Positions 51,781 through 60,404 of a stretch of DNA of 64,000 nucleotides are shown in pieces. The DNA comes from Aliarcobacter butzleri (lineage in GTDB: Bacteria; Campylobacterota; Campylobacteria; Campylobacterales; Arcobacteraceae). The DNA lies in assembly GCF_900187115.1 (NCBI RefSeq), contig NZ_LT906455.1:2046001-2110000 (forward strand), in the 5' to 3' direction. The notes beneath the pieces are model-generated. The model searched no databases and had not been told where the DNA came from. It was given only the letters and a program-made list of their open reading frames with translations. Within the stretch, counting starts at the first letter, position 1, and every line of letters begins with the position of its first letter. Made by a program: the position numbers and the translations under genes.

Positions 51781-52200
51781 ATGACTTATGAAGAGTGGTT
51801 TTTAAATCAAGGGAAAGAACATCAAAAAATTATAACAAAACTGAAAGATTATACTATAGATGAAATAATAGAATATTTTAAATTTGAAAATATGGTGATT
51901 AATGAACCAAATTTTTGTCTTCTTTATAAAGAAAATAAAAAGTGTCACAATATAGAGAATTTAAACTGCTACTTATGTGCTTGTCCATATTTTAGATTTA
52001 ATGACAAAGGTTTAAAAAAGCAAGACAATAAAATATTATATTCTTATTGTAGTATTGATTCAAAAAATGGTTCAAAATTTGAATCTGAGAATTTTATACA
52101 TCATGATTGTTCTAATTGCACTATTCCTCATAAAGAAAAATTTATTAAAAAGAATTTTAATAAAAATTGGTTTGAAATAATGAAAGATTGTAGAATATAA
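51781..52200 (+). CDS. Cysteine-rich small-domain protein (PF04071-like)
   Basis: A 139-residue soluble protein. The C-terminal part has the spaced cysteines of the cysteine-rich small domain: LNCYLCACPYFRF, YSYCSIDSKNG and HHDCSNCTIPHKEKF, suited to binding zinc or an Fe-S cluster. The N-terminal half (EEWFLNQGKEHQKIITKL) has no assigned fold. The family has no established function. It converges on the cprS-like gene, whose stop directly abuts it. Confidence 0.72.
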   Translation: MTYEEWFLNQGKEHQKIITKLKDYTIDEIIEYFKFENMVINEPNFCLLYKENKKCHNIENLNCYLCACPYFRFNDKGLKKQDNKILYSYCSIDSKNGSKFESENFIHHDCSNCTIPHKEKFIKKNFNKNWFEIMKDCRI

Positions 52201-53424
52201 CTATTTTGTCATATTAATAATAAAATAGTTTCTTCCATCTTGATATTTGTGTTCTAGTTTATATTTGTGTAGATTCACAATAGTTTTTACAATATAAAGC
52301 CCTAATCCAAAACCTTCACTTCTTTTCTCTTCTTGGCAAAATGCTTCAGTATAGTGTGATAAATCATTTTTTAAAGGTTTACCTAAAGAGATAATTTCTA
52401 TAAAATTTTTATTTGCATTTATCACTGCTTTTTTATCTGACGAGAATTTGATAGCATTATCAATTAGATTTTTTAAAACTATTGACATCATATAAGTATC
52501 AACTTCAAAGTTAAAGTTATCTATATTCGCCTCAACACTTTGTGGATTTATCATCATAATTTCTAAAGTTTTTTTATATATATTCATGAAATTTGTTTTT
52601 TCTTTATATATCATAGTATTTTTTGAAGTTAATTTCTCAACTGTTGCAAGTTCTTTGATAATATCATCCATTCTTTTAAAAGCTCTTTGAAGATTTTCTC
52701 TTGTTTTATCATCTTCTAAAGTTTCAGCAATAAACATCGCTTTTGTAATAGGAGTTTTTAATTCATGCATCATATTTCTCATAAATAAATCTTTTGATTT
52801 TGACTGATTATTTATAATATTTATTGCTTCATTAAAATTTCTTGCTATTGTTCCTACCTCATCAGTACTCGTGTAATTTAATTTTATATCTTTATTTCCT
52901 TGAGAAAATTCAATAATTTGTTTATTTAACATTTTTAGTGGTTTTAACTTTTTCATTAATATTTCATATAAAATTAAAAAAGTAAGAATTGAAACAATAA
53001 ATCCTAAAACAATAAATGCCATATTATATCGATGATTAGCAGAATCTTTTAACATAACATTGTAGCCATATTGTTGCACATAAATATAATATATATCATT
53101 ATATTTATAAACTCTATAAGTTCCTAAATAATTTTGAGTAATAGTTAGTTCTTGAGCGTTTTTTATAATTTCAAGTTTTTCATCTTTATCTTCAATAGGA
53201 GAAACTTGAAATTTTTTGTATAAAGATAAAAGGATTTCAACAGTTGGATTATTTTGAAATGTAATCAAAATATTTTCTGCAATTAACTCATATCTATTTT
53301 GTAAAGTTAATTCATGTTTTTGTTTATCATAATTAACAAATATTGTAAAAGTTACAAAAATAGATAAAAAAGCTAATGCAAATATTATATTTACAAAAGT
53401 AGAAATAGAGATATTTTTTATCAT
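52201..53424 (-). CDS. cprS: Sensor histidine kinase, CprS-like
   Basis: A 407-residue two-transmembrane sensor kinase (helices about 9-28 and 133-155) with a periplasmic domain of about 100 residues, a HAMP linker (about 155-210), the H-box MHELKTPITKAMF (His near residue 217), an N-box LKNLIDNAIKFSSDKKAVI and the G-box EGFGLGLYIV. With the adjacent response regulator and htrA, the order matches C. jejuni htrA-cprR-cprS, an envelope-stress and surface-behaviour system; the name is by synteny. The stop abuts the cysteine-rich gene. Confidence 0.78.
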   Translation of the reverse strand: MIKNISISTFVNIIFALAFLSIFVTFTIFVNYDKQKHELTLQNRYELIAENILITFQNNPTVEILLSLYKKFQVSPIEDKDEKLEIIKNAQELTITQNYLGTYRVYKYNDIYYIYVQQYGYNVMLKDSANHRYNMAFIVLGFIVSILTFLILYEILMKKLKPLKMLNKQIIEFSQGNKDIKLNYTSTDEVGTIARNFNEAINIINNQSKSKDLFMRNMMHELKTPITKAMFIAETLEDDKTRENLQRAFKRMDDIIKELATVEKLTSKNTMIYKEKTNFMNIYKKTLEIMMINPQSVEANIDNFNFEVDTYMMSIVLKNLIDNAIKFSSDKKAVINANKNFIEIISLGKPLKNDLSHYTEAFCQEEKRSEGFGLGLYIVKTIVNLHKYKLEHKYQDGRNYFIINMTK

Positions 53425-54098
53425 ATAAGTTGATATCCAATACCTCTTACTGATTTTATATAAGTTGTACTATCATCAATTTTTGCTAGTTTTGTTCTAA
53501 TTCTTGAGATAATTACATCAATATTTTTTAAAGAAGAATCATCTTCGATATTATCACTTGCATATATAAAATCTTCTCTTGCTACAACTCCGTGATTTCT
53601 TTGTATTAAAAGTTTCAAAATATCATATTCTGCTAAAGTAAGAGTTAAATGCACACCTTTGAAAAGTATTTGCATATCAGATTCTCTTATTTCAAATAAA
53701 GAGCTTTGTTCAGCTTTTTTAGGCTCATTTTGTAAATCAACTCTTTTTAAAATTGTTTTTATTCTAGCTTGAAGTTCTCTTGGATTATAAGGTTTTGGAA
53801 GATAATCATCAGCACCTCTTTCTAATCCCATAACTTTATCCAAAATATCATCACGTGCTGAACTAATAATAATTGGAATATTTGATTTTTCTCTAATTTT
53901 TGGAATCAACTCTAATCCATCAATTTCAGGAAGCGTTAAATCTAAAATTATCAACTGATAATCTTTATGAACATTTAACATAGATAGTCCATTATAGGGA
54001 CTATCTGTATTTGTAATTTCTATATCAAATGATTTTAAATAATCTGTAATGATTTGAGCTAATTCTAAATCATCTTCTATCATGAGTACTTTAATAAT
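53421..54098 (-). CDS. cprR: OmpR-family response regulator, CprR-like (probable ATT start)
   Basis: Two domains: a receiver (about 1-120) with MIEDDLELAQ, phospho-acceptor Asp in LIILDLTLPEIDG and the Lys of YLPKPYNPRELQARI, and an OmpR winged helix (about 135-225, DVIISRIRTKLAKIDDSTTYIKSVRGIGYQL). The first ATG (54083) would delete the beginning of strand beta1; the codons just upstream read I-I-K-V-L before M-I-E-D-D, the normal receiver start. AAGGA (54105-54109) lies six bases before ATT at 54098, whereas it is 21 bases from the ATG. I therefore place the start at ATT 54098 (or 54095). The coding sequence overlaps cprS by four bases. Confidence 0.78.
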   Translation of the reverse strand: MIKVLMIEDDLELAQIITDYLKSFDIEITNTDSPYNGLSMLNVHKDYQLIILDLTLPEIDGLELIPKIREKSNIPIIISSARDDILDKVMGLERGADDYLPKPYNPRELQARIKTILKRVDLQNEPKKAEQSSLFEIRESDMQILFKGVHLTLTLAEYDILKLLIQRNHGVVAREDFIYASDNIEDDSSLKNIDVIISRIRTKLAKIDDSTTYIKSVRGIGYQLI

Positions 54099-54110
54099 GG
54101 GAAATCCTTT

Positions 54111-55538
54111 TTATTGAATAATAAATAAAATCGTTTGACCATATCTATTTACATAAACTCTTTTATTTTTATTCTCATATTTTTTTATTGCATTTTCTAA
54201 GTTTGCAAAATTTTTAATCTCTACATCTTCTATTTGAATGATAACATCTCCTGCTTCAAAACCAGCTTTTTCAGCTTTAGATTTTGGTTCAACATCTGAA
54301 ATCAGTATACCAATTGTATCAGATGACAATCTATATTGTTTTTGAGTAACACTATCAATCGCACTTAGTTTTAATCCACCTAAGAAAAGATTACCTTCTG
54401 CTGTTGGAGTTTGACCAAGATTAGTTGCTCTATCCTCTAAAACAATGTTTAATGTTATATCTTTGCCATCTCTTTCAATATCTAACTTAACTTTTTCTTT
54501 TGGTTTAAATGATGCAATAGTATTTTGTAAACTTGTTCTATCTTTTACAGCTTTACCATTTATTGCATATACTAAATCCCCTCGTTTTAAACCATATTTT
54601 GAAGCTGGTGTGTCATTTGATACATCTAAAATTAATGCACCCTCTTTTCTTTTATAAACTTTTTGCATTTCCTTATCTAAATCAGCTATTACAACACCTA
54701 GATACCCTCTTACAACTTTTCCATCAGTTACAAGTTTTTCAACTACATCTTTTACCATATCAACTGGTATTGCAAATCCTATTCCATTATTTCCACCACC
54801 TTTAGAAATAATTGCTGTATTTATACCAATTAATGCACCTCTACTATCAACAAGTGCTCCACCACTATTTCCAGGATTTATAGAAGCATCTGTTTGAATA
54901 TAGTTTTCATATTTATTTATTCCAACTTTATTTTTATTTAAAGCTGAAACAATACCTTGAGTAACTGTACTTCCAACACCAAATGGATTTCCAATTGCAA
55001 AAATTACATCCCCAAGCATTACACTACTTGAATGAGCAAATTTAATAGGAGTTAAATCCGTTTTTACATCTATTTTAATTACTGCAATATCGCTATCTGC
55101 ATCTTTTCCTATTAATTTTGCATTATACTCAGTTGTATCATCACCAATTGTTACTGTAATCTCTTCTGCATTTTCAATAACATGATTATTTGTAACAATA
55201 TATCCATTTTTTGAAACAATTACTCCTGAACCCAATGATCTTTGAACTCTATTTTGTTTAAATTGATTTCCAAATTGGTCTCCAAAAAATCTTTTGAAAA
55301 ATGGATCATTAAACATCTGTAAAGGTAAACTATCCATATCTGAATCAACACTTTTTTTTGCAGATATATTTACTATAGAATGAATAGAATCTTTTATACT
55401 ATTGTTAAATGATAAGATTTCGCTTGTTGAATTTGGAGTAACTCTTTGTGGATCTTTTTCCATCATCTCTAACTCTATTGTTTTTGCAAAAAGTTGAGTT
55501 GCTATTAATGTAGAAATAAGTAAAAGTTTTTTCTTCAC
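54111..55538 (-). CDS. htrA: HtrA/DegP-type periplasmic serine protease-chaperone
   Basis: A secreted protease with two PDZ domains that degrades or refolds damaged periplasmic proteins. Signal peptide (about 1-19). Catalytic triad: His in VTNNHVIENAEE near residue 118, Asp in DADSDIAVIKID near 149, Ser in INPGNSGGALVDSRG near 223. PDZ1 covers about 265-355 and PDZ2 about 385-470. The 475-residue length is normal. It is upstream of cprR-cprS on the same strand, so the sensor may control it as in C. jejuni. Confidence 0.95.
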   Translation of the reverse strand: MKKKLLLISTLIATQLFAKTIELEMMEKDPQRVTPNSTSEILSFNNSIKDSIHSIVNISAKKSVDSDMDSLPLQMFNDPFFKRFFGDQFGNQFKQNRVQRSLGSGVIVSKNGYIVTNNHVIENAEEITVTIGDDTTEYNAKLIGKDADSDIAVIKIDVKTDLTPIKFAHSSSVMLGDVIFAIGNPFGVGSTVTQGIVSALNKNKVGINKYENYIQTDASINPGNSGGALVDSRGALIGINTAIISKGGGNNGIGFAIPVDMVKDVVEKLVTDGKVVRGYLGVVIADLDKEMQKVYKRKEGALILDVSNDTPASKYGLKRGDLVYAINGKAVKDRTSLQNTIASFKPKEKVKLDIERDGKDITLNIVLEDRATNLGQTPTAEGNLFLGGLKLSAIDSVTQKQYRLSSDTIGILISDVEPKSKAEKAGFEAGDVIIQIEDVEIKNFANLENAIKKYENKNKRVYVNRYGQTILFIIQ

Positions 55539-55628
55539 TTTTATATCCTTTTTTAAATAAATTATTATGATATGTTAAAGCAAAAAAGTAAACTATTTTT
55601 GAATAAATAGTTAATAAATTATTAATTT

Positions 55629-55650
55629 AATTGGGCTATTTTGCCCAATT
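55629..55650 (-). terminator. Hairpin after ilvD
   Basis: An 8-bp GC-containing stem, AATTGGGC / GCCCAATT, with a TATTTT loop, 3 bases beyond the ilvD stop. The downstream tract is AT-rich without a long U-run on the minus strand. Confidence 0.55.
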
Positions 55651-55652
55651 TA

Positions 55653-57341
55653 CTATAAATCAGTTTTTAAAACTGCTCCGCTACTTGCATTTGTAACAAG
55701 TGCTCTATATTGACCTAACCAAGATGAATTTAATGGTTTTTTTAGTGGTTTAAAATCAGCTTTTCTTTTTGCAATTTCTTCATCACTTAAATTTACAGAC
55801 AAAATATATTGGTCAACATCAATATGAATTTCATCACCATCTTTTAATAATCCGATCATTCCACCCTCTGCTGCTTCTGGAGAAACGTGACCAATAGAAG
55901 CTCCTCTTGTTGCTCCACTAAATCTTCCATCAGTAATAAGTGCTACAGAACTTCCTAATCCCATTCCCATGATTAGACTTGTAGGTGCTAACATCTCTTG
56001 CATTCCAGGACCACCTTTTGGACCTTCATATCTAATAACTACAACATTCCCTGCTTTAACTTTACCACTTACAATTCCTTTGATAGCTTCAGGTTGTCCA
56101 TCAAAACAAACAGCAGTTCCTGTAAATACTCTTGAACCTGTAATTCCAGCAGTTTTAATAACAGCACCTTGTTCGGCTAAATTACCATAAAGAATTGCTA
56201 ATCCACCAACTTGTGAGTATGGATTATCAATAGTATGAATGATATTTGTATCTTTGATATATGCATCTTTGATTTTTTCTAATACAGTTTCACCAGAGAT
56301 AGTAAGGTTATCAGCTAATATATCATTACCTCTTTTTGTCATCTCTTTCATAACTGCATTTACACCACCAGCTTTATTTATATCTTCCATATGAACAGTT
56401 GATAAAGATGGAGAAATTTTTGCAATATGAGAAACTCTTTTAGAAATTGCATTTATATCTTTTAATTCAAAATTAACACCAGCTTCTTTTGAAATAGCAA
56501 GCATATGAAGAACTGTATTTGAACTTCCACCCATTGCCATATCAACAGCAAAAGCATTTTTAACTGCATTTTCATTTAAAATATTTTTTAATTTATATTT
56601 TTCTCTTGATGCTTTATCTTTTGCAATTTCACAAATTCTTCTAGCAGCTTGTCTATATAAAACTTCTCTTTGGGGCGTTAAAGCTAAAATAGTTCCATTT
56701 CCAGGTAATGCAATTCCCATAGCTTCCATAAGTGTATTCATAGAGTTAGCTGTAAACATTCCAGAACATGAACCACCGCTTGGACAGGCATTACATTCAA
56801 TATCTTTTAATTGTTCTTCACTAATATCACCTGCTTCAAATTTCCCAACAGCCTCAAAAGCAGTTGCTAAATCAATTGGTGTTCCATCTTTTGTATAACC
56901 TTTTTGCATAGGTCCACCACTTACAAAAATAGTTGGAACATTTACTCTTAATGCTCCCATAATCATACCTGGTACAATTTTATCACAGTTTGGAATAGCA
57001 ATCATTGCGTCTAATTTATGTGCATTCATAACTGTTTCTATAGAGTTTGCAATTAACTCTCTTGAAGGAAGTGAAAATAACATCCCATCATGTCCCATTG
57101 CAATACCATCATCAACACCAATAGTATTAAATTCAAATGGTACACAACCATTCGCACGAATCTCTTCTTTTATAATAGCTGATACTTTATCTAGGAAAAA
57201 ATGGCCTGGAATTAATTCTATAAAAGAGTTTGCAACACCAATGAATGGTTTATCAAAATCTTCATCTTTTAAGCCAGTTGCTCTTAATAATGATCTATGT
57301 GGAGTTCTATCAAATCCTTTTTTTACTTCATCACTTCTCAA
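55653..57341 (-). CDS. ilvD: Dihydroxy-acid dehydratase
   Basis: An Fe-S dehydratase of branched-chain amino acid synthesis. Cluster cysteines occur in [13 protein letters not shown] near residue 122 and [18 protein letters not shown] near 195. The N-terminus [29 protein letters not shown] is typical, as are [20 protein letters not shown] and the end [15 protein letters not shown]. 562 residues is normal. It is the last core gene before the tRNA cluster. Confidence 0.97.
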   Translation of the reverse strand: MRSDEVKKGFDRTPHRSLLRATGLKDEDFDKPFIGVANSFIELIPGHFFLDKVSAIIKEEIRANGCVPFEFNTIGVDDGIAMGHDGMLFSLPSRELIANSIETVMNAHKLDAMIAIPNCDKIVPGMIMGALRVNVPTIFVSGGPMQKGYTKDGTPIDLATAFEAVGKFEAGDISEEQLKDIECNACPSGGSCSGMFTANSMNTLMEAMGIALPGNGTILALTPQREVLYRQAARRICEIAKDKASREKYKLKNILNENAVKNAFAVDMAMGGSSNTVLHMLAISKEAGVNFELKDINAISKRVSHIAKISPSLSTVHMEDINKAGGVNAVMKEMTKRGNDILADNLTISGETVLEKIKDAYIKDTNIIHTIDNPYSQVGGLAILYGNLAEQGAVIKTAGITGSRVFTGTAVCFDGQPEAIKGIVSGKVKAGNVVVIRYEGPKGGPGMQEMLAPTSLIMGMGLGSSVALITDGRFSGATRGASIGHVSPEAAEGGMIGLLKDGDEIHIDVDQYILSVNLSDEEIAKRKADFKPLKKPLNSSWLGQYRALVTNASSGAVLKTDL

Positions 57342-57458
57342 TTTCTAATCCTTTTGATTTTCATTAAATAATATGCTTAGATTATACATTTATTGCTTTT
57401 TGTTTTTTATTAAAATATTGGTCTATTTTATAAATTCTAAAATTTCTAAAAAATACTC

Positions 57459-57487
57459 TTGACAAAAAATAAAAAAATGTATATACT
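57459..57487 (+). promoter_or_regulatory. Consensus-like sigma70 promoter of the tRNA operon
   Basis: A perfect -35 box TTGACA (57459-57464), a 17-base spacer and a -10 box TATACT (57482-57487), about 46 bases before tRNA-Leu. A full -35 box is uncommon in this phylum, which suits strong stable-RNA transcription. Confidence 0.82.
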
Positions 57488-57532
57488 TCCAGTCCATTTT
57501 GAGTTTAACGACTTGAAAATGACTTACCAAAT

Positions 57533-57619
57533 GCGAGTGTGGCGGAATAGGTAGACGCGCGGGACTTAAAATCCCGTTCCGGTTTCGGAGTGTGAGTTCG
57601 ATTCTCACCATTCGCACCA
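57533..57619 (+). tRNA. tRNA-Leu (anticodon UAA)
   Basis: An 87-base class II tRNA including encoded CCA. The 7-bp acceptor stem pairs GCGAGTG with CATTCGC. The anticodon loop is CTTAAAA, so the anticodon is TAA. A variable arm of type II length lies before the T-arm, which has the normal TTCGATT loop. It is first of three tRNAs behind one promoter. Confidence 0.97.
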
Positions 57620-57628
57620 TTGATGTGT

Positions 57629-57717
57629 AGAGAGTTGACAGAGTTGGTCGATTGTACCGGTTTTGAAAACCGGCGAGGTTCACGCCTCCGAGGGTTCGAA
57701 TCCCTTGCTCTCTGCCA
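57629..57717 (+). tRNA. tRNA-Ser (anticodon UGA)
   Basis: An 89-base class II tRNA with encoded CCA. The acceptor stem pairs AGAGAGT with GCTCTCT (one T-G pair). The anticodon stem is CCGGT/ACCGG-like with loop TTTGAAA, anticodon TGA. A long variable arm (GCGAGGTTCACGCCTC) precedes the T-loop TTCGAAT. It is 9 bases from tRNA-Leu. Confidence 0.97.
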
Positions 57718-57782
57718 TTTTTTCAAAATTAAATCATTTAACTTTTTATCATTATTTGATTTAACTTATCCAATATTTTGTT

Positions 57783-57858
57783 GGAGGTATAGCAAAGCTG
57801 GTAATGCCTCGGATTGCAAATCCGACATGCGTTGGTTCGAGTCCGACTACCTCCTCCA
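57783..57858 (+). tRNA. tRNA-Cys (anticodon GCA), integration target
   Basis: A 76-base tRNA with encoded CCA. Acceptor GGAGGTA pairs with TACCTCC; anticodon loop TTGCAAA gives anticodon GCA. The gene is intact at its 3' end even though the integrative element begins here; its T-arm and acceptor segment (57836-57854) are partly repeated at 62928-62946. Confidence 0.97.
57836..57854 (+). repeat. Left attachment site (attL) within tRNA-Cys
   Basis: TTCGAG, three variable bases, then GACTACCTCC. The same pattern recurs at the right end, with 16 of 19 bases identical. It covers the T-loop and the 3' acceptor strand, the usual target of P4-type integrases. Confidence 0.7.
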
Positions 57859-57968
57859 CTAACTAATTTAACATAATCTAACATAATCCAAACAACCACG
57901 AAAAAATCGAACTTTTAATCCTATTTAATGAATTATTAATCTAATGTATTCTAACATCATCTAATAAT

Positions 57969-57993
57969 TATTGGTACATAAATTGGTACATAT
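57969..57993 (+). repeat. 25-bp terminal repeat, left copy
   Basis: Two ATTGGTACAT units in tandem, separated by AA (57970-57979 and 57982-57991), forming a 25-base sequence found identically at 62851-62875 in the same orientation. Possible integrase arm-binding site or regulatory site, 88 bases before the integrase start. Confidence 0.85.
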
Positions 57994-58023
57994 AAACTAA
58001 GAAATATAAAAATATGAATTTTT

Positions 58024-58032
58024 ATGTACCAA
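58024..58032 (-). promoter_or_regulatory. Inverted single copy of the repeat core before int
   Basis: ATGTACCAA, the reverse complement of the core TTGGTACAT found in the flanking repeats, 49 bases before the integrase ATG. It may complete an operator or arm-site cluster. The intervening region (57859-58080) otherwise holds no gene. Confidence 0.5.
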
Positions 58033-58080
58033 AAAATGCTGTAAAGACCTTAACCAATACTGTTACAAGGATTTCTATTA

Positions 58081-59313
58081 ATGGGTAAAAATAATCAATT
58101 ACAAGATATACAAGTAAAACAAGCAAAGCCAACTAAAGAAACATATTATCTTTTTGATGGATTAGGGTTATATTTGGAAGTAACTCCTAATAATGCTAAA
58201 ATTTGGAAATTTAGATATACATATAACGGTAAAAGAAAAAAAACATCATTTCAAAGTTACCCTAAAGTCTCACTAAAACAAGCAAGAAAAAAAAGAGATA
58301 ATTATAATGAACTTCTTTTTGATGGAATTGACCCTATTGAATACTACAAAGAACAAAAGGAACTAAAGCAAATTGAAGATACAAGCAGTTTTAAAAATAT
58401 CTTTACTCAATGGTTAGAGATGGAAAAATCAAAAAGTGGTTTAGCTCAATATCAATGGAAGAAAACAAGAATTGAAAATGATATTTTGCCTTTTATTGGA
58501 AATAAAAAAATAAAAGATATTAAAATCCAAGATGTTACAAATGTACTAATTGAAAAAAATAAAACAGCACCTGTTACAGCTTCTAAATTATTTGGATATT
58601 TAAAAAGTATTTATAGTTATGCAAAAACAAAAGGTTATATTGAAATAAATCTATTATCAGATATAAATAAAACTCATATTATTAGTTCATCTCAAGTAAT
58701 TAGCTATCCAAAAATCACAGAAAAAGAAAATTTAAAAGATTTAGTAAATAGTATTTATAACTATCAAGGATTTTATTCAGTAAAAAATGCTTTGAAATTG
58801 GTTTTACATTTACCATTAAGAGCAGGAAATTTATGTAATTTACAATGGAGTAATATTGATTTTGATAACAAACTTCTAATTATCTCAAGAGATGAAATGA
58901 AAGTAAAAGATAAAAATTTTGATGATTTTAGGATGCCTTTAACTGATGAAGTTATAAATATTTTAAATGAACAAAAAAGCTATACGGGTTATCAAAAGTT
59001 TATCTTTTTAGGAACAAATAATAGAACTCCAATAAATGTAGAAAGTCCAAATAAAGCATTAAAAATTATGGGGTTTGATGATGAAGTAAACGGTAGAAAA
59101 ATTACTTTGCACGGTTTCAGAGGTACTTTTAGGAGTTTGATTGATACTTTAGATATTGATAGTAATTTTAGCTTTGAAACAAAAGAGAGAGCATTAGACC
59201 ATCACGAAAAATCAAAAGTTGTTAGAGCTTATACACATAAAAGCGATTATATAAATCAATTAATCCCTTTGATGAATTTTTGGAGTGATTATATCCTTAG
59301 TTTAAAAAATTGA
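58081..59313 (+). CDS. int: Tyrosine recombinase integrase, P4 type
   Basis: A 410-residue integrase. The N-terminal DUF4102-like arm-binding domain (about 8-90) has VKQAKPTKETYYLFDGLGLYLEVTPNNAKIWKFRY and SLKQARKKRD; a SAM-like core-binding domain follows (about 105-200), then the catalytic domain: Arg in LHLPLRAGNLCNLQW, HGFRGTFRS (H-x-x-R), ALDHHE and the Tyr in VVRAYTHKSDY. It lies 222 bases from the end of tRNA-Cys and reads away from it. AAGGA precedes the start by about ten bases. The C-terminus seems complete. Confidence 0.95.
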   Translation: MGKNNQLQDIQVKQAKPTKETYYLFDGLGLYLEVTPNNAKIWKFRYTYNGKRKKTSFQSYPKVSLKQARKKRDNYNELLFDGIDPIEYYKEQKELKQIEDTSSFKNIFTQWLEMEKSKSGLAQYQWKKTRIENDILPFIGNKKIKDIKIQDVTNVLIEKNKTAPVTASKLFGYLKSIYSYAKTKGYIEINLLSDINKTHIISSSQVISYPKITEKENLKDLVNSIYNYQGFYSVKNALKLVLHLPLRAGNLCNLQWSNIDFDNKLLIISRDEMKVKDKNFDDFRMPLTDEVINILNEQKSYTGYQKFIFLGTNNRTPINVESPNKALKIMGFDDEVNGRKITLHGFRGTFRSLIDTLDIDSNFSFETKERALDHHEKSKVVRAYTHKSDYINQLIPLMNFWSDYILSLKN

Positions 59314-59427
59314 GTATTAAAATAGTTTAAGTTAATAATAGCCATTTTATTCACTTCAATTTTTAAAGTATCTATTTTGGCTACTCCAATTTATAATATG
59401 ATTTTATTCATATTATGAATGTTTAAT

Positions 59428-59667
59428 CTTCACAAATTTGTGAAGCTTCATAGGTGTAAACTACGTGTAGCTTTATTAGTGTTTAATATCGGTTTTATGA
59501 TAGTTTAGAGCCGATAAACACTATCTTGAGTTAACACCTTTTAATTAAAGGTATTGAAGCGTTATTAAGAAAATGAACACACCGATAGTATAAGGACTTA
59601 GAACTGTATCTTTTGAAGATTCCCCTACCTATCAAGTAGCAACCATTTAATACCATTTAGGTTACTA
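59428..59667. other. Palindrome-dense gene-free region inside the element
   Basis: The 428-base gap 59314-59741 has no convincing gene but many inverted repeats: a perfect 18-base palindrome CTTCACAAATTTGTGAAG (59428-59445); a 13-bp stem TAGTGTTTA(ATA)TCGG with CCGATAAACACTA (59477-59492 / 59511-59523, 18-base loop, three-base bulge); ACCTTT/AAAGGT (59536-59552); ACTATC/GATAGT (59520-59525 / 59584-59589); and an approximate TAGCAACC/GGTTACTA (59637-59644 / 59660-59667). It could be a replication origin, a structured RNA or a terminator between converging int and the minus-strand genes. Confidence 0.55.
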
Positions 59668-59741
59668 TTATTGAAAGTTTTGCAACTTCTTTTTATATTT
59701 AAACTAAACAAAATTATGTATAAACTTAAATTCTAATAATT

Positions 59742-60113
59742 TTATTTATAATTTTTGCAAATATAATTTACTAGATATGCCTTCGATGAACCATCTAAAA
59801 TATCAACCCAATTTGAACCTTTATAATGTGTAATTTCTTCAAATCCTATTTCGCTTTCTCCTAATCCTTTAAATTGTTTTTTTGAACAATTAATTTCTGT
59901 TTTTGAATATACAGTTTCATAGGTACCTACTCTTTTATGTAGCACTGTGAATGTACTACCTGTTTTTTCTACATTTACCAAATAATAATTTCCTTTATCT
60001 CCACTATTTTTGGGTAATTCAATTTCTTTAGCATAAGAATTATTTACTAGAAATAATAACAATATACTACTTGATTTTATACCAAGAAATTTCGACCTAA
60101 ATAATCTTTTCAT
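59742..60113 (-). CDS. Secreted protein resembling surface-adhesin E
   Basis: A 123-residue protein with a signal peptide (SSILLLFLVNNSYA, cleaved near residue 28). The mature part has two cysteines, INCSKKQF near residue 75 and VNYICKNYK at the end, and the overall pattern of the surface-adhesin E domain (YYLV..., dC..k.f..., WVDI..., VNYICK). AAAGGA lies before the ATG. It is the last minus-strand gene of the element and the likeliest cargo; adhesion is only suggested by similarity of pattern. Confidence 0.6.
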   Translation of the reverse strand: MKRLFRSKFLGIKSSSILLLFLVNNSYAKEIELPKNSGDKGNYYLVNVEKTGSTFTVLHKRVGTYETVYSKTEINCSKKQFKGLGESEIGFEEITHYKGSNWVDILDGSSKAYLVNYICKNYK

Positions 60114-60165
60114 TTTTTTCCTTTGAATTATTTACTTTTATAAATTAGAGAGCTTTTACTGAATT

Positions 60166-60279
60166 TTATTTTAAGCCACTTTTTACAATTAGTATATGTA
60201 ATGGTATAGTTACTAATAATGCTGGTAAAAAAAATAAAAACGCCAGTATATGTATAATAACCATTATAAAATTAATCAT
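60166..60279 (-). CDS. 37-residue membrane microprotein
   Basis: Begins MINFIMVIIHILAFLFFLPA and ends IVKSGLK, with nearly all residues hydrophobic: one or two helices. An AAAGGAG ribosome binding site lies about six bases before the ATG. It fits between the adhesin-like gene and the 54-residue microprotein, all on the minus strand. No family recognised; could be a toxin, immunity or inhibitor peptide. Bases 60280-60404 hold nothing further that I can support. Confidence 0.55.
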   Translation of the reverse strand: MINFIMVIIHILAFLFFLPALLVTIPLHILIVKSGLK

Positions 60280-60404
60280 CCTTAACTCCTTTGTTTATTT
60301 GTGTAACTATTGTTATTAATATCCTATACCATTGATAGTAATAGTTAAAAACTTGCGAATATTCTACTCAAAAATAAGTCAAAATATTATAAATATTAGA
60401 AAAA

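Noticed and set aside
57423-57862. Three open frames overlapping the tRNA genes
   Set aside because: They are by-products of tRNA sequence; they have no ribosome binding sites and are fully explained by the three tRNAs.
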